Notes: generated by a model from the letters alone, not told the origin. Shown: positions 36,213-45,532, numbered from the stretch's first letter. The stretch is 64,000 bases of DNA from Chitinophagaceae bacterium (GCA_947375185.1 CANCEU010000005.1:1-64000), one strand, 5' to 3'. Made by a program: numbers and translations.

Positions 36213-37192
36213 TGAGTCGCTTTAAAAAAATTTCAGAACTTCAATTTATCAGGTTTTTTTACTGGTTATTTTTATCCTACATGGTAGTTGCTTTCATGTG
36301 GTGGTATGTTGCATTGGATAAACAAAATGATCAAATTGCAAATGTGCAATACGGAACTTTTCAAACAAATGATCCTGCCTTAGCTCAAAAAGTGCTTACT
36401 ATTCAGGACTATCAAGCAAGAAAGCATAAGCAATATATTGGGGAAGGGCTTACCATATTATTTTTGTTTTTATTAGGGGCGATTTATGTTTATCGCTCTT
36501 TACAAAGGCAAATTCGATATTCAAATCAACAACAAAATTTCATGATGGCGGTTACACATGAATTAAAAACCCCCATTGCAATCACACAACTGAATATTGA
36601 AACTTTATTAAAGAGAAGCTTAGATCCAGCACAACAAAAAAAGATGCTTGAAATTTCATTATTAGAGACTCAGCGCCTTGATAATTTATGTAATAATATT
36701 TTACTTGCGTCTCAATTAGATATGGGCGAATATCAATCTAATACACAGGAAGTTGATTTTTCATTAATTGTTGAAAATACCTTAAAGATTTTTAACAACC
36801 GGTTTCCTGATCGTCAATTTAAGCAGCTCATTCAAGAAGATATTTATATAAAAGGGGAGTCTGTATTATTACAATTGCTTTTAAATAATTTAGTAGACAA
36901 TGCAATCAAGTATTCAAGCGCTGCTAGTATTATTACCATCACTTTAATACAACAACAAGATTGTATTAAGATGAGTGTTGCAGATGAGGGTGTAGGTGTG
37001 CCTGCTGCAGATAAGGAAAAGATATTTGAAAAATTTTATAGAGTGGGCGCTGAATACACAAGGTCGACAAAGGGTACTGGGCTTGGCTTGTACTTATGTA
37101 AGCGAATCGCAATATTCCATCAGGCTAAATTAGAAGTGAGCCCAAATAGCCCTGTCGGAAGTATATTTACCTTTACCTATTTATTGAAATAA
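36212..37192 (+). CDS. Two-component sensor histidine kinase
   Basis: A 326-residue membrane kinase. TM1 (about 14-35) and TM2 (about 79-95) flank a short periplasmic loop of about 45 residues. The H box MAVTHELKTPIA has His116; the N box is LVDNAIKY, and G boxes are DEGVGVPAADKEKIFEKF and GTGLGLYL. The small sensor region suggests a membrane or partner-protein signal. Its ATG overlaps the gldH stop, and the response regulator starts 1 nt after its stop. Confidence 0.93.
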   Translation: MSRFKKISELQFIRFFYWLFLSYMVVAFMWWYVALDKQNDQIANVQYGTFQTNDPALAQKVLTIQDYQARKHKQYIGEGLTILFLFLLGAIYVYRSLQRQIRYSNQQQNFMMAVTHELKTPIAITQLNIETLLKRSLDPAQQKKMLEISLLETQRLDNLCNNILLASQLDMGEYQSNTQEVDFSLIVENTLKIFNNRFPDRQFKQLIQEDIYIKGESVLLQLLLNNLVDNAIKYSSAASIITITLIQQQDCIKMSVADEGVGVPAADKEKIFEKFYRVGAEYTRSTKGTGLGLYLCKRIAIFHQAKLEVSPNSPVGSIFTFTYLLK

Positions 37193-37193
37193 T

Positions 37194-37889
37194 ATGTCAA
37201 ATCATACCATTTTATTAGTAGAAGATGAAGTGAATTTACACGACGCATTAAAACTTAATTTAAGTTTAGAGGGTTATGAAGTAAGCTCTGCTTATGATGG
37301 GCCCGAAGCGTTAAAACAAATTGAACAAGCTCATTTTGATTTAATTATTTTAGATGTAATGTTGCCCGGCGTAGATGGTTTTTCAATAACTGAAATGGTT
37401 AGGTTAAATAATAATCAAACGCCAATCTTAATTTTAAGTGCAAAAAATACTAGTGCAAATAAAGTACAGGGGTTAAAAATTGGGGCTGACGATTATATGA
37501 CTAAGCCCTTTAATTTGGAAGAGCTGTTGTTGAGGGTGGCTAAGTTGATTCAAAAATCAAATGCCATATCTACTCCAGCTGCCGTAGATAAATATGTTTT
37601 TGCAGAAAATAAATTTGATTTTAATTCCTTAGAAGCAATCACTTTCAATGGCGAAAAAATTACCCTGACAAAAAAGGAAGCAATGCTTTTAAAATTACTA
37701 ATTGATCATAAAAATACAGTAGTTTCTAGGGAGCGTATTTTGCAAACAGTTTGGGGGTATAATGTTTTTCCTAATACCAGGACGATTGATAATTTCATCC
37801 TTAATTTTAGAAAATACTTTGAACGAGATGTGCGCAATCCCCTACATTTTATCTCTATCCGAGGAATTGGCTACAAATTCCAGGATTAG
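37194..37889 (+). CDS. OmpR-family response regulator
   Basis: A 231-residue regulator, the partner of the preceding kinase. The receiver domain has acidic residues in LLVEDEVN, phosphoacceptor Asp54 in IILDVMLPG, and the conserved Lys in DYMTKPFN. The C-terminal winged helix (about 130-231) contains LTKKEAMLLKLL and NTRTIDNFILNFRKYF. The target genes are unknown; linkage to gldH suggests envelope or motility control, which is an inference. Confidence 0.95.
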   Translation: MSNHTILLVEDEVNLHDALKLNLSLEGYEVSSAYDGPEALKQIEQAHFDLIILDVMLPGVDGFSITEMVRLNNNQTPILILSAKNTSANKVQGLKIGADDYMTKPFNLEELLLRVAKLIQKSNAISTPAAVDKYVFAENKFDFNSLEAITFNGEKITLTKKEAMLLKLLIDHKNTVVSRERILQTVWGYNVFPNTRTIDNFILNFRKYFERDVRNPLHFISIRGIGYKFQD

Positions 37890-37970
37890 GGCTTAATTAT
37901 TGCAAGTTTGGTCCCTATTGGGGCAATCTTTTGACAGAATTTGCGTTTATGATATAGTTAATTCAATCGC

Positions 37971-39104
37971 ATGTCACTTTCGTCCATACAAGATTTTCTT
38001 GAACCTGTAAATTTAGACCTTCTTTCCAATGATGAGGGCTATCGTGATACCCAACTAGGTAAGCATATATTGGTTAATGAAGGCAGCTTGCCGGATATAT
38101 CGAATGCTGATTTGGTGATTATTGGAGCAGGAGAGTGCCGAGGGGCGGGTTTCGCTTTAAATGGACATGCTGCTGCCGATGCTATTAGAGCAGCCTTTTA
38201 TAATCTTTACTATTGGCATGCACAAGTAACTATTGCTGATTTGGGTAATGTTAAATTAGGTCAATCTATACAAGACAGCTACGCAGCATTAAGAACAGTG
38301 ATTTCCGAGTTGCTTTTACAAGATAAGAAAGTTGTGATCATTGGTGGTTCACATGATTTAACGTTGGCGCAATATCATTCTTATACTTCCATTCCAACGT
38401 TGGTAAATGCCGTAGTAACAGATGCTAAAATTGACCTTGATTTGGAAGCTAGGCTTCCTTCAGATCATTTTTTAGAGGAATTATTTACAGGACTACCCAA
38501 TCATTTAAATCATTATGCGCATATAGGATTTCAAAGTTATTTCATGCATCCTCATATGTTGGAGACCATAGATAAGCTTAGATTTGATTGCTTTAGATTG
38601 GGGGTAGTGCGAGAAAGTATTGAAGAAATGGAGCCGGTGATTAGAGATAGTCATATGATGAGTTTTGACATAAGTGCAATACAAAATGCACATGCTCCTG
38701 CCAATCTAATAACGCCAAATGGTTTTAATGGGGAAGAAGCTTGTGTATTAATGCAATATGCAGGTATGAGTTGGAAAACGAGCACAATTGGTTTATTTGG
38801 ATATCAATCTGAGCAGGATCGAAATGGTTTGACAGCCATTCAAATGGCTCAAATGATTTGGTATATTGTAGATGGAGTACATAGAGGTAAAAAAGAATCC
38901 CCATTATCTGATATTGAAAGATTTAAAGAATTTCACATCGCTTTTTCGGATATTGATACCAAATTTTTGCAAAGCAAAAGTACTGGTCGTTGGTGGATGC
39001 AATTACATAATGAGCAGTGGTGTCCTTGTAGTTACAAAGATTATTTAGTAGCTTCCAATAACGAAATTCCTGAAAGATGGCTAAGAGCTTTAGAAAGGGA
39101 GTAA
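37971..39104 (+). CDS. Arginase-fold protein, formimidoylglutamase-like
   Basis: A 377-residue ureohydrolase-superfamily protein. The Mn-binding motifs are altered: IIGGSHDLTLAQ in place of GGDHS, VVTDAKIDLD in place of DAHxDxx (His to Lys), and SFDISAIQNAHAP in place of SxDxDxxDP. Related Bacteroidota proteins are annotated as formimidoylglutamase or arginase, but with two ligand positions changed, catalysis of guanidino hydrolysis is doubtful. It overlaps dacB by 28 nt, so the two are co-transcribed. Confidence 0.8.
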   Translation: MSLSSIQDFLEPVNLDLLSNDEGYRDTQLGKHILVNEGSLPDISNADLVIIGAGECRGAGFALNGHAAADAIRAAFYNLYYWHAQVTIADLGNVKLGQSIQDSYAALRTVISELLLQDKKVVIIGGSHDLTLAQYHSYTSIPTLVNAVVTDAKIDLDLEARLPSDHFLEELFTGLPNHLNHYAHIGFQSYFMHPHMLETIDKLRFDCFRLGVVRESIEEMEPVIRDSHMMSFDISAIQNAHAPANLITPNGFNGEEACVLMQYAGMSWKTSTIGLFGYQSEQDRNGLTAIQMAQMIWYIVDGVHRGKKESPLSDIERFKEFHIAFSDIDTKFLQSKSTGRWWMQLHNEQWCPCSYKDYLVASNNEIPERWLRALERE

Positions 39105-40393
39105 AATCTCCAATTGTATTTTTATTTATTGCAGTATTGTTTTCGGTTAACGCAGTTCGTGCTCAATCTGCACAAGCAACTTTGTTGGCATCTCCTGCAT
39201 TAAAAGGAGCACATGTAGGTATTGCTGTATTTAATGAATCAACCCAACAATGGGTGGATAAATACCAAAGTGATCATTATTTTACCCCAGCTAGTAATAC
39301 AAAAATTCAATCATGTTATTTAGGGATGAAGTATTTATCAGACTCAATTCCTGGCTGGCAATTTGCTGAAAATAAGGATTCAATATTTTTAATGCCATTG
39401 GGTGATCCAAGTTTTTTGCATCCTGATTTTGTTTATCAACCGGTTGCTGATTTAATTAAAACGACCAAAAAGAAAATTGTTTTATGCTTACCTACTGAAG
39501 CAGATAATTTTGCTTCTTATGGAAGGGGCTGGGCATGGGACGATTACCCCGAAGACTATCAACCTGAAAGAAACAGGTTAAACATATATGGTAATGTGGT
39601 TACCTTTTCTAAAAAAGAAACTGGTGTAGCAATCGCTCCAAATTTCTTTACAAAAAAACAAGTATTGCCAACTAATTATACAGTTTGGACCCGTGAAAAA
39701 TTAAGCAATCAATTTTTTGCAAAAGCAGATACTTTAAAAGATGCAATGCAACAAGTTCCGTTTATTACGGACAATAAATATTTAATAGTCAAGGCACTTA
39801 TCGAAGACAGTTTGCGTCCTAAAAAATCAATTGCGATTCAAAATGGTTGGAGGCAGTCTAATACATCAGTTATTAAAACAGTGCCTACTGATAGTTTGCT
39901 TAAAATAATGATGAATCGAAGTGATAACTTTTTTGCAGAGCAGGTATTACTTATGACTAGCCAAAAGTTATTAGGCAAAATGGATGATGCCGCAATTATT
40001 GATACCATCTTAAAAACCGACTTTTCTATTTTTCCTCAAAAGCCTGAATGGGCCGATGGTAGCGGATTAAGTAGATTCAATTTGACTACTCCAGAAAATT
40101 ATATTGCATTATTGCAACAAATGGAAAAAGAGTTTTCAATGCAAAGAATAAAAGGAGTATTTGCTCAAGGTGGCAAGGGTACACTTTCTTCTTATTACAA
40201 AGATATTCCAGGAGTACTTTATGCTAAGACAGGAACATTAGGCAATCAAATTGCGTTAAGCGGCTACATTATCACTAATAAAGGAACCCGACTTTTATTT
40301 TCTGTTTTGGTAGGAAATCATGTAAGTCAAAAAACATATCCAGTTCGCCATGCGGTAGAGGAATACCTTACTGCAATTATGAATGCCAATTAA
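39077..40393 (+). CDS. dacB: D-alanyl-D-alanine carboxypeptidase/endopeptidase (PBP4, S13)
   Basis: A 438-residue exported peptidoglycan-trimming enzyme. The signal peptide covers about residues 1-30 (FLFIAVLFSVNAVRAQ). Penicillin-binding motifs are SxxK at Ser73-Lys76 (ASNTK), SDN (NRSDNFFAEQ) and KTG (YAKTGTLGNQ). The length and order fit class C low-molecular-weight PBPs. The start lies inside the end of the arginase-like gene. Confidence 0.93.
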   Translation: MAKSFRKGVKSPIVFLFIAVLFSVNAVRAQSAQATLLASPALKGAHVGIAVFNESTQQWVDKYQSDHYFTPASNTKIQSCYLGMKYLSDSIPGWQFAENKDSIFLMPLGDPSFLHPDFVYQPVADLIKTTKKKIVLCLPTEADNFASYGRGWAWDDYPEDYQPERNRLNIYGNVVTFSKKETGVAIAPNFFTKKQVLPTNYTVWTREKLSNQFFAKADTLKDAMQQVPFITDNKYLIVKALIEDSLRPKKSIAIQNGWRQSNTSVIKTVPTDSLLKIMMNRSDNFFAEQVLLMTSQKLLGKMDDAAIIDTILKTDFSIFPQKPEWADGSGLSRFNLTTPENYIALLQQMEKEFSMQRIKGVFAQGGKGTLSSYYKDIPGVLYAKTGTLGNQIALSGYIITNKGTRLLFSVLVGNHVSQKTYPVRHAVEEYLTAIMNAN

Positions 40394-40421
40394 TCCATTC
40401 ATTATATAAGTATTAGCATTT

Positions 40422-42293
40422 TTATTTGCTAAACAGATTGTCCAAATAACCTTCTTTAAAATCAATATAAGTAGGAGCGCCTGTTGCAGTGACATTAGCT
40501 GTTTCACAATTAAAGAGGGACTCGATTAGGCCGTGCATTTCTTTTTGAGATAATCCTTGACCCGCTTTAATGGCTGATTGTCTGGCCATGCATCGAATTA
40601 TTTTCTCTCTCTTGCTAAATTTAATATCACCGCTAAAATGTTTGAATTGTTCCAATAACAGTTCAATTGCATTTTTTTCATTGCCAAAAATCACATCAGC
40701 AGGTATGCCTTGTATAATAAAACTGTTTTGACCAAATGGCTCAATTTCATATCCAATGATGGCCAAGTCCTCAATAATTTCTTCTAATAATATCGCATCT
40801 GCAACGCTTAATTCTAATACAACTGGGAATAAACTTTTTTGGGTTGCATGTGGCTGAACGCTTGCCTTTTGGTATTTTTCATACAACACGCGTTCGTGTG
40901 CTAATTGTTGATGCACCATAATTAATCCGGCACCAACGGGGGCAATGATATAGGTATTATTTATTTGTAAAAGCGTTGCATTTTCATCCACCTCAATTCC
41001 TTGTTTTTCTTGGTATAAACCCATTGAAGATGACTTTACGATAAAGCCATCATTTGCAGAACTTGTTTCGCTTAAATCATTGTCTTGATCCTGACTAGTT
41101 GGAATGTCTGAAAAAAAACTTTTCCATGCTGTCCTTTCCGCTTCACTTGTTCTAGGAATAAAATGGGCTTGATTTTTTTGTGTAAAGCCTGCGTATAGCG
41201 AACTACTTGCAGTACTGTTTCTTTGCTCATCTGAAATAGGCTTTTGTATAGCGTCCAATGATTGTATATTGGCATCCAAAGAAAAATCTAAGGAGGGGGC
41301 AATGCTAAACTGAGCCAAAGCATGTTTTACTGCTGCTTGTACAAAAGCATAAATAATTTTATCGTCTTCGAATTTTATTTCTTGTTTAGTCGGATGCACA
41401 TTGATATCTACCTGTGATGGGTCTACATCTATATATAAAATGTAACTTGGAAAATTCTCTTTGGGAATTAATCCATCAAATGCATTTGAGATGGCATGAT
41501 GCAAGTAGGCACTTTTAATGAACCGACGATTCACAAAAAAATATTGATCGCTTCTGGTTTTTTTTGCAGTCTCTGGCTTTCCTACAAACCCTGAAATTGT
41601 TAAGTAGTCTGTTTTTTCTCCAACGGCCACTAACTTAGTTTGATAGCTATTGCCCAGCACATGTATAGCCCTTTGTTTAAAACTGCCAGCTTCCCAATGA
41701 AATACATCCTGTCCATTATTGGTTAAACTAAAATATATTTCAGGAAAGGCAAGCGCAACTCGTGTAAATTCTTCTATGATATGTTTTAATTCGGCCGAAT
41801 TACTCTTTAAAAAATTACGTCTGGCAGGCACATTGAAAAATAAATTTTTCATACTAATGCTTGTGCCAACAGGACAGGCTATTGGGCTGGTTTCTGAAAC
41901 CTGACTATTTTCAATTTCAACACTGGTCCCTAATTCTTCTTCAGCCTGTCTTGTTTTTAAACTCACTTGGGAGACGGCCGCAATAGATGCTAGCGCTTCC
42001 CCTCTAAATCCCATTGTTCTAATTTGAAATAGATCTTCAATGGCACTTATTTTACTGGTAGCATGACGCGCAAAGGCATTTTGAGCATCAATGGGGTTCA
42101 TGCCTTTCCCATTATCAATTACTTGAATTAACGCCTTGCCGGCATCATTGATAATCAATTTAATTTCTGTGGCCCCTGCATCCACTGCATTTTCCAATAA
42201 TTCCTTAACTGCACTGGCAGGTCGTTGAATCACTTCCCCGGCCGCAATTTGGTTGGCAATATGATCTGGTAATAAATGAATACTGTTAGCCAC
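40422..42293 (-). CDS. mutL: DNA mismatch repair protein MutL
   Basis: Couples MutS recognition to strand removal. The GHKL ATPase domain shows IAAGEVIQRPASAVKELLENAVDAGA, DNGKGM and HATSKI with TMGFRGEALASI. The C-terminal dimerisation domain is present, but the usual DQHA-type endonuclease motif reads HQQLAHERVLYE, so two metal-ligand positions differ. I start at GTG 42293 (624 residues, MANSIHLLPDHIANQIAAGEV), the usual family N-terminus, which also fits the promoter at 42315-42322; an ATG at 42335 would add 14 residues. Confidence 0.92.
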   Translation of the reverse strand: MANSIHLLPDHIANQIAAGEVIQRPASAVKELLENAVDAGATEIKLIINDAGKALIQVIDNGKGMNPIDAQNAFARHATSKISAIEDLFQIRTMGFRGEALASIAAVSQVSLKTRQAEEELGTSVEIENSQVSETSPIACPVGTSISMKNLFFNVPARRNFLKSNSAELKHIIEEFTRVALAFPEIYFSLTNNGQDVFHWEAGSFKQRAIHVLGNSYQTKLVAVGEKTDYLTISGFVGKPETAKKTRSDQYFFVNRRFIKSAYLHHAISNAFDGLIPKENFPSYILYIDVDPSQVDINVHPTKQEIKFEDDKIIYAFVQAAVKHALAQFSIAPSLDFSLDANIQSLDAIQKPISDEQRNSTASSSLYAGFTQKNQAHFIPRTSEAERTAWKSFFSDIPTSQDQDNDLSETSSANDGFIVKSSSMGLYQEKQGIEVDENATLLQINNTYIIAPVGAGLIMVHQQLAHERVLYEKYQKASVQPHATQKSLFPVVLELSVADAILLEEIIEDLAIIGYEIEPFGQNSFIIQGIPADVIFGNEKNAIELLLEQFKHFSGDIKFSKREKIIRCMARQSAIKAGQGLSQKEMHGLIESLFNCETANVTATGAPTYIDFKEGYLDNLFSK

Positions 42294-42314
42294 TATTAAA
42301 TCTTTTAAAGTGTG

Positions 42315-42331
42315 TAAAAGTAGTAAATTTG
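42315..42331. promoter_or_regulatory. Adjacent divergent -7 boxes of mutL and the M3 peptidase
   Basis: On the minus strand TACTTTTA (42315-42322, one mismatch) lies 21 nt before mutL GTG 42293. On the plus strand TAAATTTG (42324-42331) lies 19 nt before the peptidase ATG. The boxes are 1 bp apart, so the two promoters should exclude each other. Confidence 0.5.
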
Positions 42332-42350
42332 CCACTTAAAATCTCAACTT

Positions 42351-44075
42351 ATGCTAAGAACAGCAGACATAAAAAAAACACCTCATCAATATCTTCCTAC
42401 GGACTTTATTTTAACAGATTGGGCAGGTTTAGAGCCCTTTTTTAAGGAGCTATCTGAACGTCCAATTGAAAGCAAGTCCGCTTTGGAAAAATGGCTATTG
42501 GATTTAAGCGAATTGGAGGCATTTGTTAGTGAAGATGCATGTTGGAGACAAATTAAAATGACATGTGACACTACCGATAAAACATTGGAAGAGGCCTTCA
42601 CTTATTTCTGTATGGAAATTCAACCTCAAATGCAACCTTATGCTGATGCATTGAATAAGAAATTAGTTGCATGTCCTTTCACTGATCAACTTGACAAAGA
42701 TCAATACTTTACTTATTTGCGCTCAGTTAAAAAAAGTATTGATTTGTTTAGAGCCGAAAATATTCCTTTGCAAGCAGAATTGAGTGTATTGCAACAACAA
42801 TACGGAACCATTGCGGGCAAAATGACAATTGAAATGAATGGTCAAGAATATACTTTGCAACAAGCAGCTCAGTTTTTAGAAAATGAAAACAGAGCAGTGA
42901 GGGAAGAAGCGTATAAAAAAATTCAAGAGCGTCGCTTACAGGATAAAGATGCAATGCATGAATTGTACACTACTTTGATTCAAAAAAGACATCAGATTGC
43001 AGTGAATGCTGGGTTTGCTAATTTTCGAGATTACAAATTTGCGGAGTTGGGCAGATTTGACTATTCAAAAGAGGATTGCTTCCAATTTCACGAAGCCATT
43101 AAATTGCATGTACTTCCTTTGATTGATAAAATTTATGCCCGTAAAAAACAAAAGCTTGGATTGGATACATTAAAGCCATGGGATACCGAAGCAGAACCTG
43201 CTGGTACCAAGCCTTTAAGACCATTTACGGATGGTAAGGATTTGTATGAAAAATCGGTTGCTTGTTTTGAACAATTAAATCCATTCTTCGCAGATTGCTT
43301 ACGTAAAATGAATGAACTAAAACATTTTGATTTAGAAAGTAGAAAAGGAAAAGCTCCTGGCGGATATAATTGTCCATTGGCGGAATCGGGAGCTCCGTTT
43401 ATTTTTATGAATGCAGCAGGACAAATGAGTGATGTTACGACCATGGTACATGAAGGTGGGCATGCTATTCATTCCTTTCTTTCTCATCCATTGGCACTAA
43501 GTGCTTTTAAAGAATATCCAATGGAGATTGCCGAAGTAGCAAGTATGTCCATGGAATTATTTACCATGAATCATTGGCAGTCTTTCTTTGACAATGAGGC
43601 CGATTTAAATAGAGCGAAAGAACATCAATTAGAACGTACCATAACCATATTCCCATGGATTGCAATTATTGATAAATTCCAACATTGGGTATATGAAAAT
43701 CCAAATCATACCATTGAAGAAAGAACTAGTAATTGGACTGCCATTTTAAAAGAATTTTCAACCAATAGTATTGACTATACCGGTTTAGATATGTATCGTG
43801 CCATTGGTTGGCAACGTCAGTTGCATTTATTTGAGGTACCTTTTTATTATATCGAATATGGTATTGCTCAATTAGGCGCAATCGGTATGTGGATGCAGTA
43901 TCAGAAAAACCCAAAACAGGCGTTAGAAAATTATATGAATGCATTGGCGCTTGGGGGCACTAAAACACTACCAGCATTATACGAAACTGCAGGGCTGAAG
44001 TTTAATTTTTCACCGGATTATGTTAAAACATTAATGGACTTCACTAATCAAGAGTTAGAAAAATTATTTCAATAA
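42351..44075 (+). CDS. M3-family oligoendopeptidase
   Basis: A 574-residue cytoplasmic zinc metallopeptidase that degrades short peptides. The zinc motif HEGGH is in TMVHEGGHAIHSFLSH, with the third ligand region in ASMSMELFTMNHW downstream. GGYNCPLAESGAPFIFMNAAG and the FEVPFYYIEYGIAQLGA block are typical of PepF-type M3B enzymes. Full length; a strong terminator follows. Confidence 0.92.
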   Translation: MLRTADIKKTPHQYLPTDFILTDWAGLEPFFKELSERPIESKSALEKWLLDLSELEAFVSEDACWRQIKMTCDTTDKTLEEAFTYFCMEIQPQMQPYADALNKKLVACPFTDQLDKDQYFTYLRSVKKSIDLFRAENIPLQAELSVLQQQYGTIAGKMTIEMNGQEYTLQQAAQFLENENRAVREEAYKKIQERRLQDKDAMHELYTTLIQKRHQIAVNAGFANFRDYKFAELGRFDYSKEDCFQFHEAIKLHVLPLIDKIYARKKQKLGLDTLKPWDTEAEPAGTKPLRPFTDGKDLYEKSVACFEQLNPFFADCLRKMNELKHFDLESRKGKAPGGYNCPLAESGAPFIFMNAAGQMSDVTTMVHEGGHAIHSFLSHPLALSAFKEYPMEIAEVASMSMELFTMNHWQSFFDNEADLNRAKEHQLERTITIFPWIAIIDKFQHWVYENPNHTIEERTSNWTAILKEFSTNSIDYTGLDMYRAIGWQRQLHLFEVPFYYIEYGIAQLGAIGMWMQYQKNPKQALENYMNALALGGTKTLPALYETAGLKFNFSPDYVKTLMDFTNQELEKLFQ

Positions 44076-44096
44076 AAATAGTACGTTATTGCAACC

Positions 44097-44140
44097 GTAT
44101 AAAAAAAATAGCCCTCAGTGAGGGCTATTTTTTTTTATAC
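44097..44140. terminator. Bidirectional intrinsic terminator after the M3 peptidase
   Basis: Arms 44101-44116 and 44120-44135 form an A8-TAGCCCTC stem with an AGT loop and a T9 tract. The stem extends outward through GTAT/ATAC (44097-44100 with 44137-44140) with one bulged T. It serves both the peptidase and the convergent RicT-like gene. Confidence 0.9.
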
Positions 44141-44154
44141 ATGAAATTTATAAT

Positions 44155-45528
44155 TTAAGATTGTGCTTGTCCTGTATTGTTGCTAGGTCCATTATTAGGT
44201 CTTGGCCCATTATTAGGTCTTGGCCCATTGTTAGGTCTTGGTCCATTGTTAGGTCTTGGGCCATTGCTACGAGGCCCGTTGTTAGGACGATTATTGTTAG
44301 GGCCATTGTTAGGACCACGTTGATCGTTTCTTGGACCATCGTTTCTTGGGCCATTATTATTTCTTGGTCCATTGTTTGGTCCGTTGAAATTACGATCGTT
44401 ATTATTAAAACCTCTTTGTTGGTCTCTTCTTCTGCGATCGTTTTTCTCAAGTGTTTTAAGACTTATTTGACCAACTAATTCTACAAACGAAGATTCCACT
44501 TCCTTAGATTTGCTACTTGTTATTTCAACGGCTTGTAATTCATCTACCACTACACCTTGTTGATTTAATTTTTTAATCTCAACAACACGATCAATAGTTA
44601 AAGGATAGTGCTTTGTATTATTTGGTAATGTATACCACATCAAGTTTTTGAAAATGTCTTTCTTTATCAAAAATGCTTGACCCATTGCAGTTTGTAAAGT
44701 ATCTGCATAGTCGGGGAATCCTTGTAAAGCATCTAAGTAAGTATCTAATTCAAAATTCAAACAACATTTTAAACGACCACATTGGCCACTCAATTTTGTT
44801 TGATTGATTGATAAATTTTGATAACGAGCAGCAGTGGTGTTTACACTTTTGAAATCATGCAACCAAGTGCTACAACATAATTCACGTCCACAACTTCCAA
44901 TACCACCTAATTTAGCTGCTTCTTGGCGAATACCAATTTGACGCATTTCAACTTTTACCTTGAACTCACCAGCAAAAATGCGGATCAATTCTCTAAAGTC
45001 AATTCTGTCGTCAGCAGTATAAAAGAAAGTAGCTTTTTTACCATCTGCTTGCATTTCAATCTCACTAAGCTTCATGGCTAATTTAAGATTGGATGCATGT
45101 GTGCGACTTCGTGCTAATATATCGGCCTCTCTGCTTTTACTAATTTTAAAAGTCTCAATTTCTCTATCCGCACTTGGTCTAAGAATTTTTTTCATGTCAG
45201 GATTAAACTCGTCTAATCCTCTTTTCTTTAATTGAAGTCTTACTAATTCGCCGGTAAGCGAAACTTCACCAAGGTCAAAACCATTTACCCCTTCAACTGT
45301 AACATAGTCGCCCTTTTCAAATAGTTGTAATGTTGTATTTCGGAAAAATTCTTTGCGACTTCCTTGTTTAAAGCTTACTTCTACCACCTTACATTGACTG
45401 TCAATATCGTCAATAGGTAAATCGCGCAACCAATCGTGCACATTTAATCTGTTACAAGCGCCTGAACTACAACCACCGTTGCTTTTGCAACCGCCTGGTT
45501 TGCCAGTTCCACATGATCCACATCCCAT
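44155..45528 (-). CDS. PSP1-domain (RicT-like) protein with an Asn/Gly/Pro/Arg-rich tail
   Basis: A 457-residue cytoplasmic protein. It opens with a Cys/Gly-rich segment (MGCGSCGTGKPGGCKSNGGCSS), then the PSP1 core (about 45-345), including FYTADDRIDFRELIRIFAGEFKVKVEMRQIG and the Cys-rich GSCGRELCC ... GQCGRLKCCLNFE blocks of RicT/YaaT, which in Bacillus binds an Fe-S cluster and affects RNase Y. The tail (about 375-457) repeats NNGPRP. It follows the delta prime gene by 71 nt, as ricT and holB are often linked. Confidence 0.88.
   Translation of the reverse strand: MGCGSCGTGKPGGCKSNGGCSSGACNRLNVHDWLRDLPIDDIDSQCKVVEVSFKQGSRKEFFRNTTLQLFEKGDYVTVEGVNGFDLGEVSLTGELVRLQLKKRGLDEFNPDMKKILRPSADREIETFKISKSREADILARSRTHASNLKLAMKLSEIEMQADGKKATFFYTADDRIDFRELIRIFAGEFKVKVEMRQIGIRQEAAKLGGIGSCGRELCCSTWLHDFKSVNTTAARYQNLSINQTKLSGQCGRLKCCLNFELDTYLDALQGFPDYADTLQTAMGQAFLIKKDIFKNLMWYTLPNNTKHYPLTIDRVVEIKKLNQQGVVVDELQAVEITSSKSKEVESSFVELVGQISLKTLEKNDRRRRDQQRGFNNNDRNFNGPNNGPRNNNGPRNDGPRNDQRGPNNGPNNNRPNNGPRSNGPRPNNGPRPNNGPRPNNGPRPNNGPSNNTGQAQS
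44191..44262 (-). repeat. Four 18-bp tandem repeats in the RicT-like gene
   Basis: Units at 44191, 44209, 44227 and 44245 encode NNGPRP-type hexapeptides. The first two units are identical and the later ones differ at few sites, suggesting recent expansion by slippage; copy number may vary between strains. Confidence 0.85.
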
Positions 45529-45532
45529 ATAT

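Noticed and set aside
40411-40434. Terminator between dacB and mutL
   Set aside because: TTAGCA/TGCTAA is 6 bp with an 8-nt loop inside the mutL stop region; too weak to list as a feature.
44148-44478. Open frames on both strands over the RicT-like tail
   Set aside because: They are low-complexity shadows (Ile/Arg/Trp or Met/Asp/Gln runs) of the repeated NNGPRP codons.
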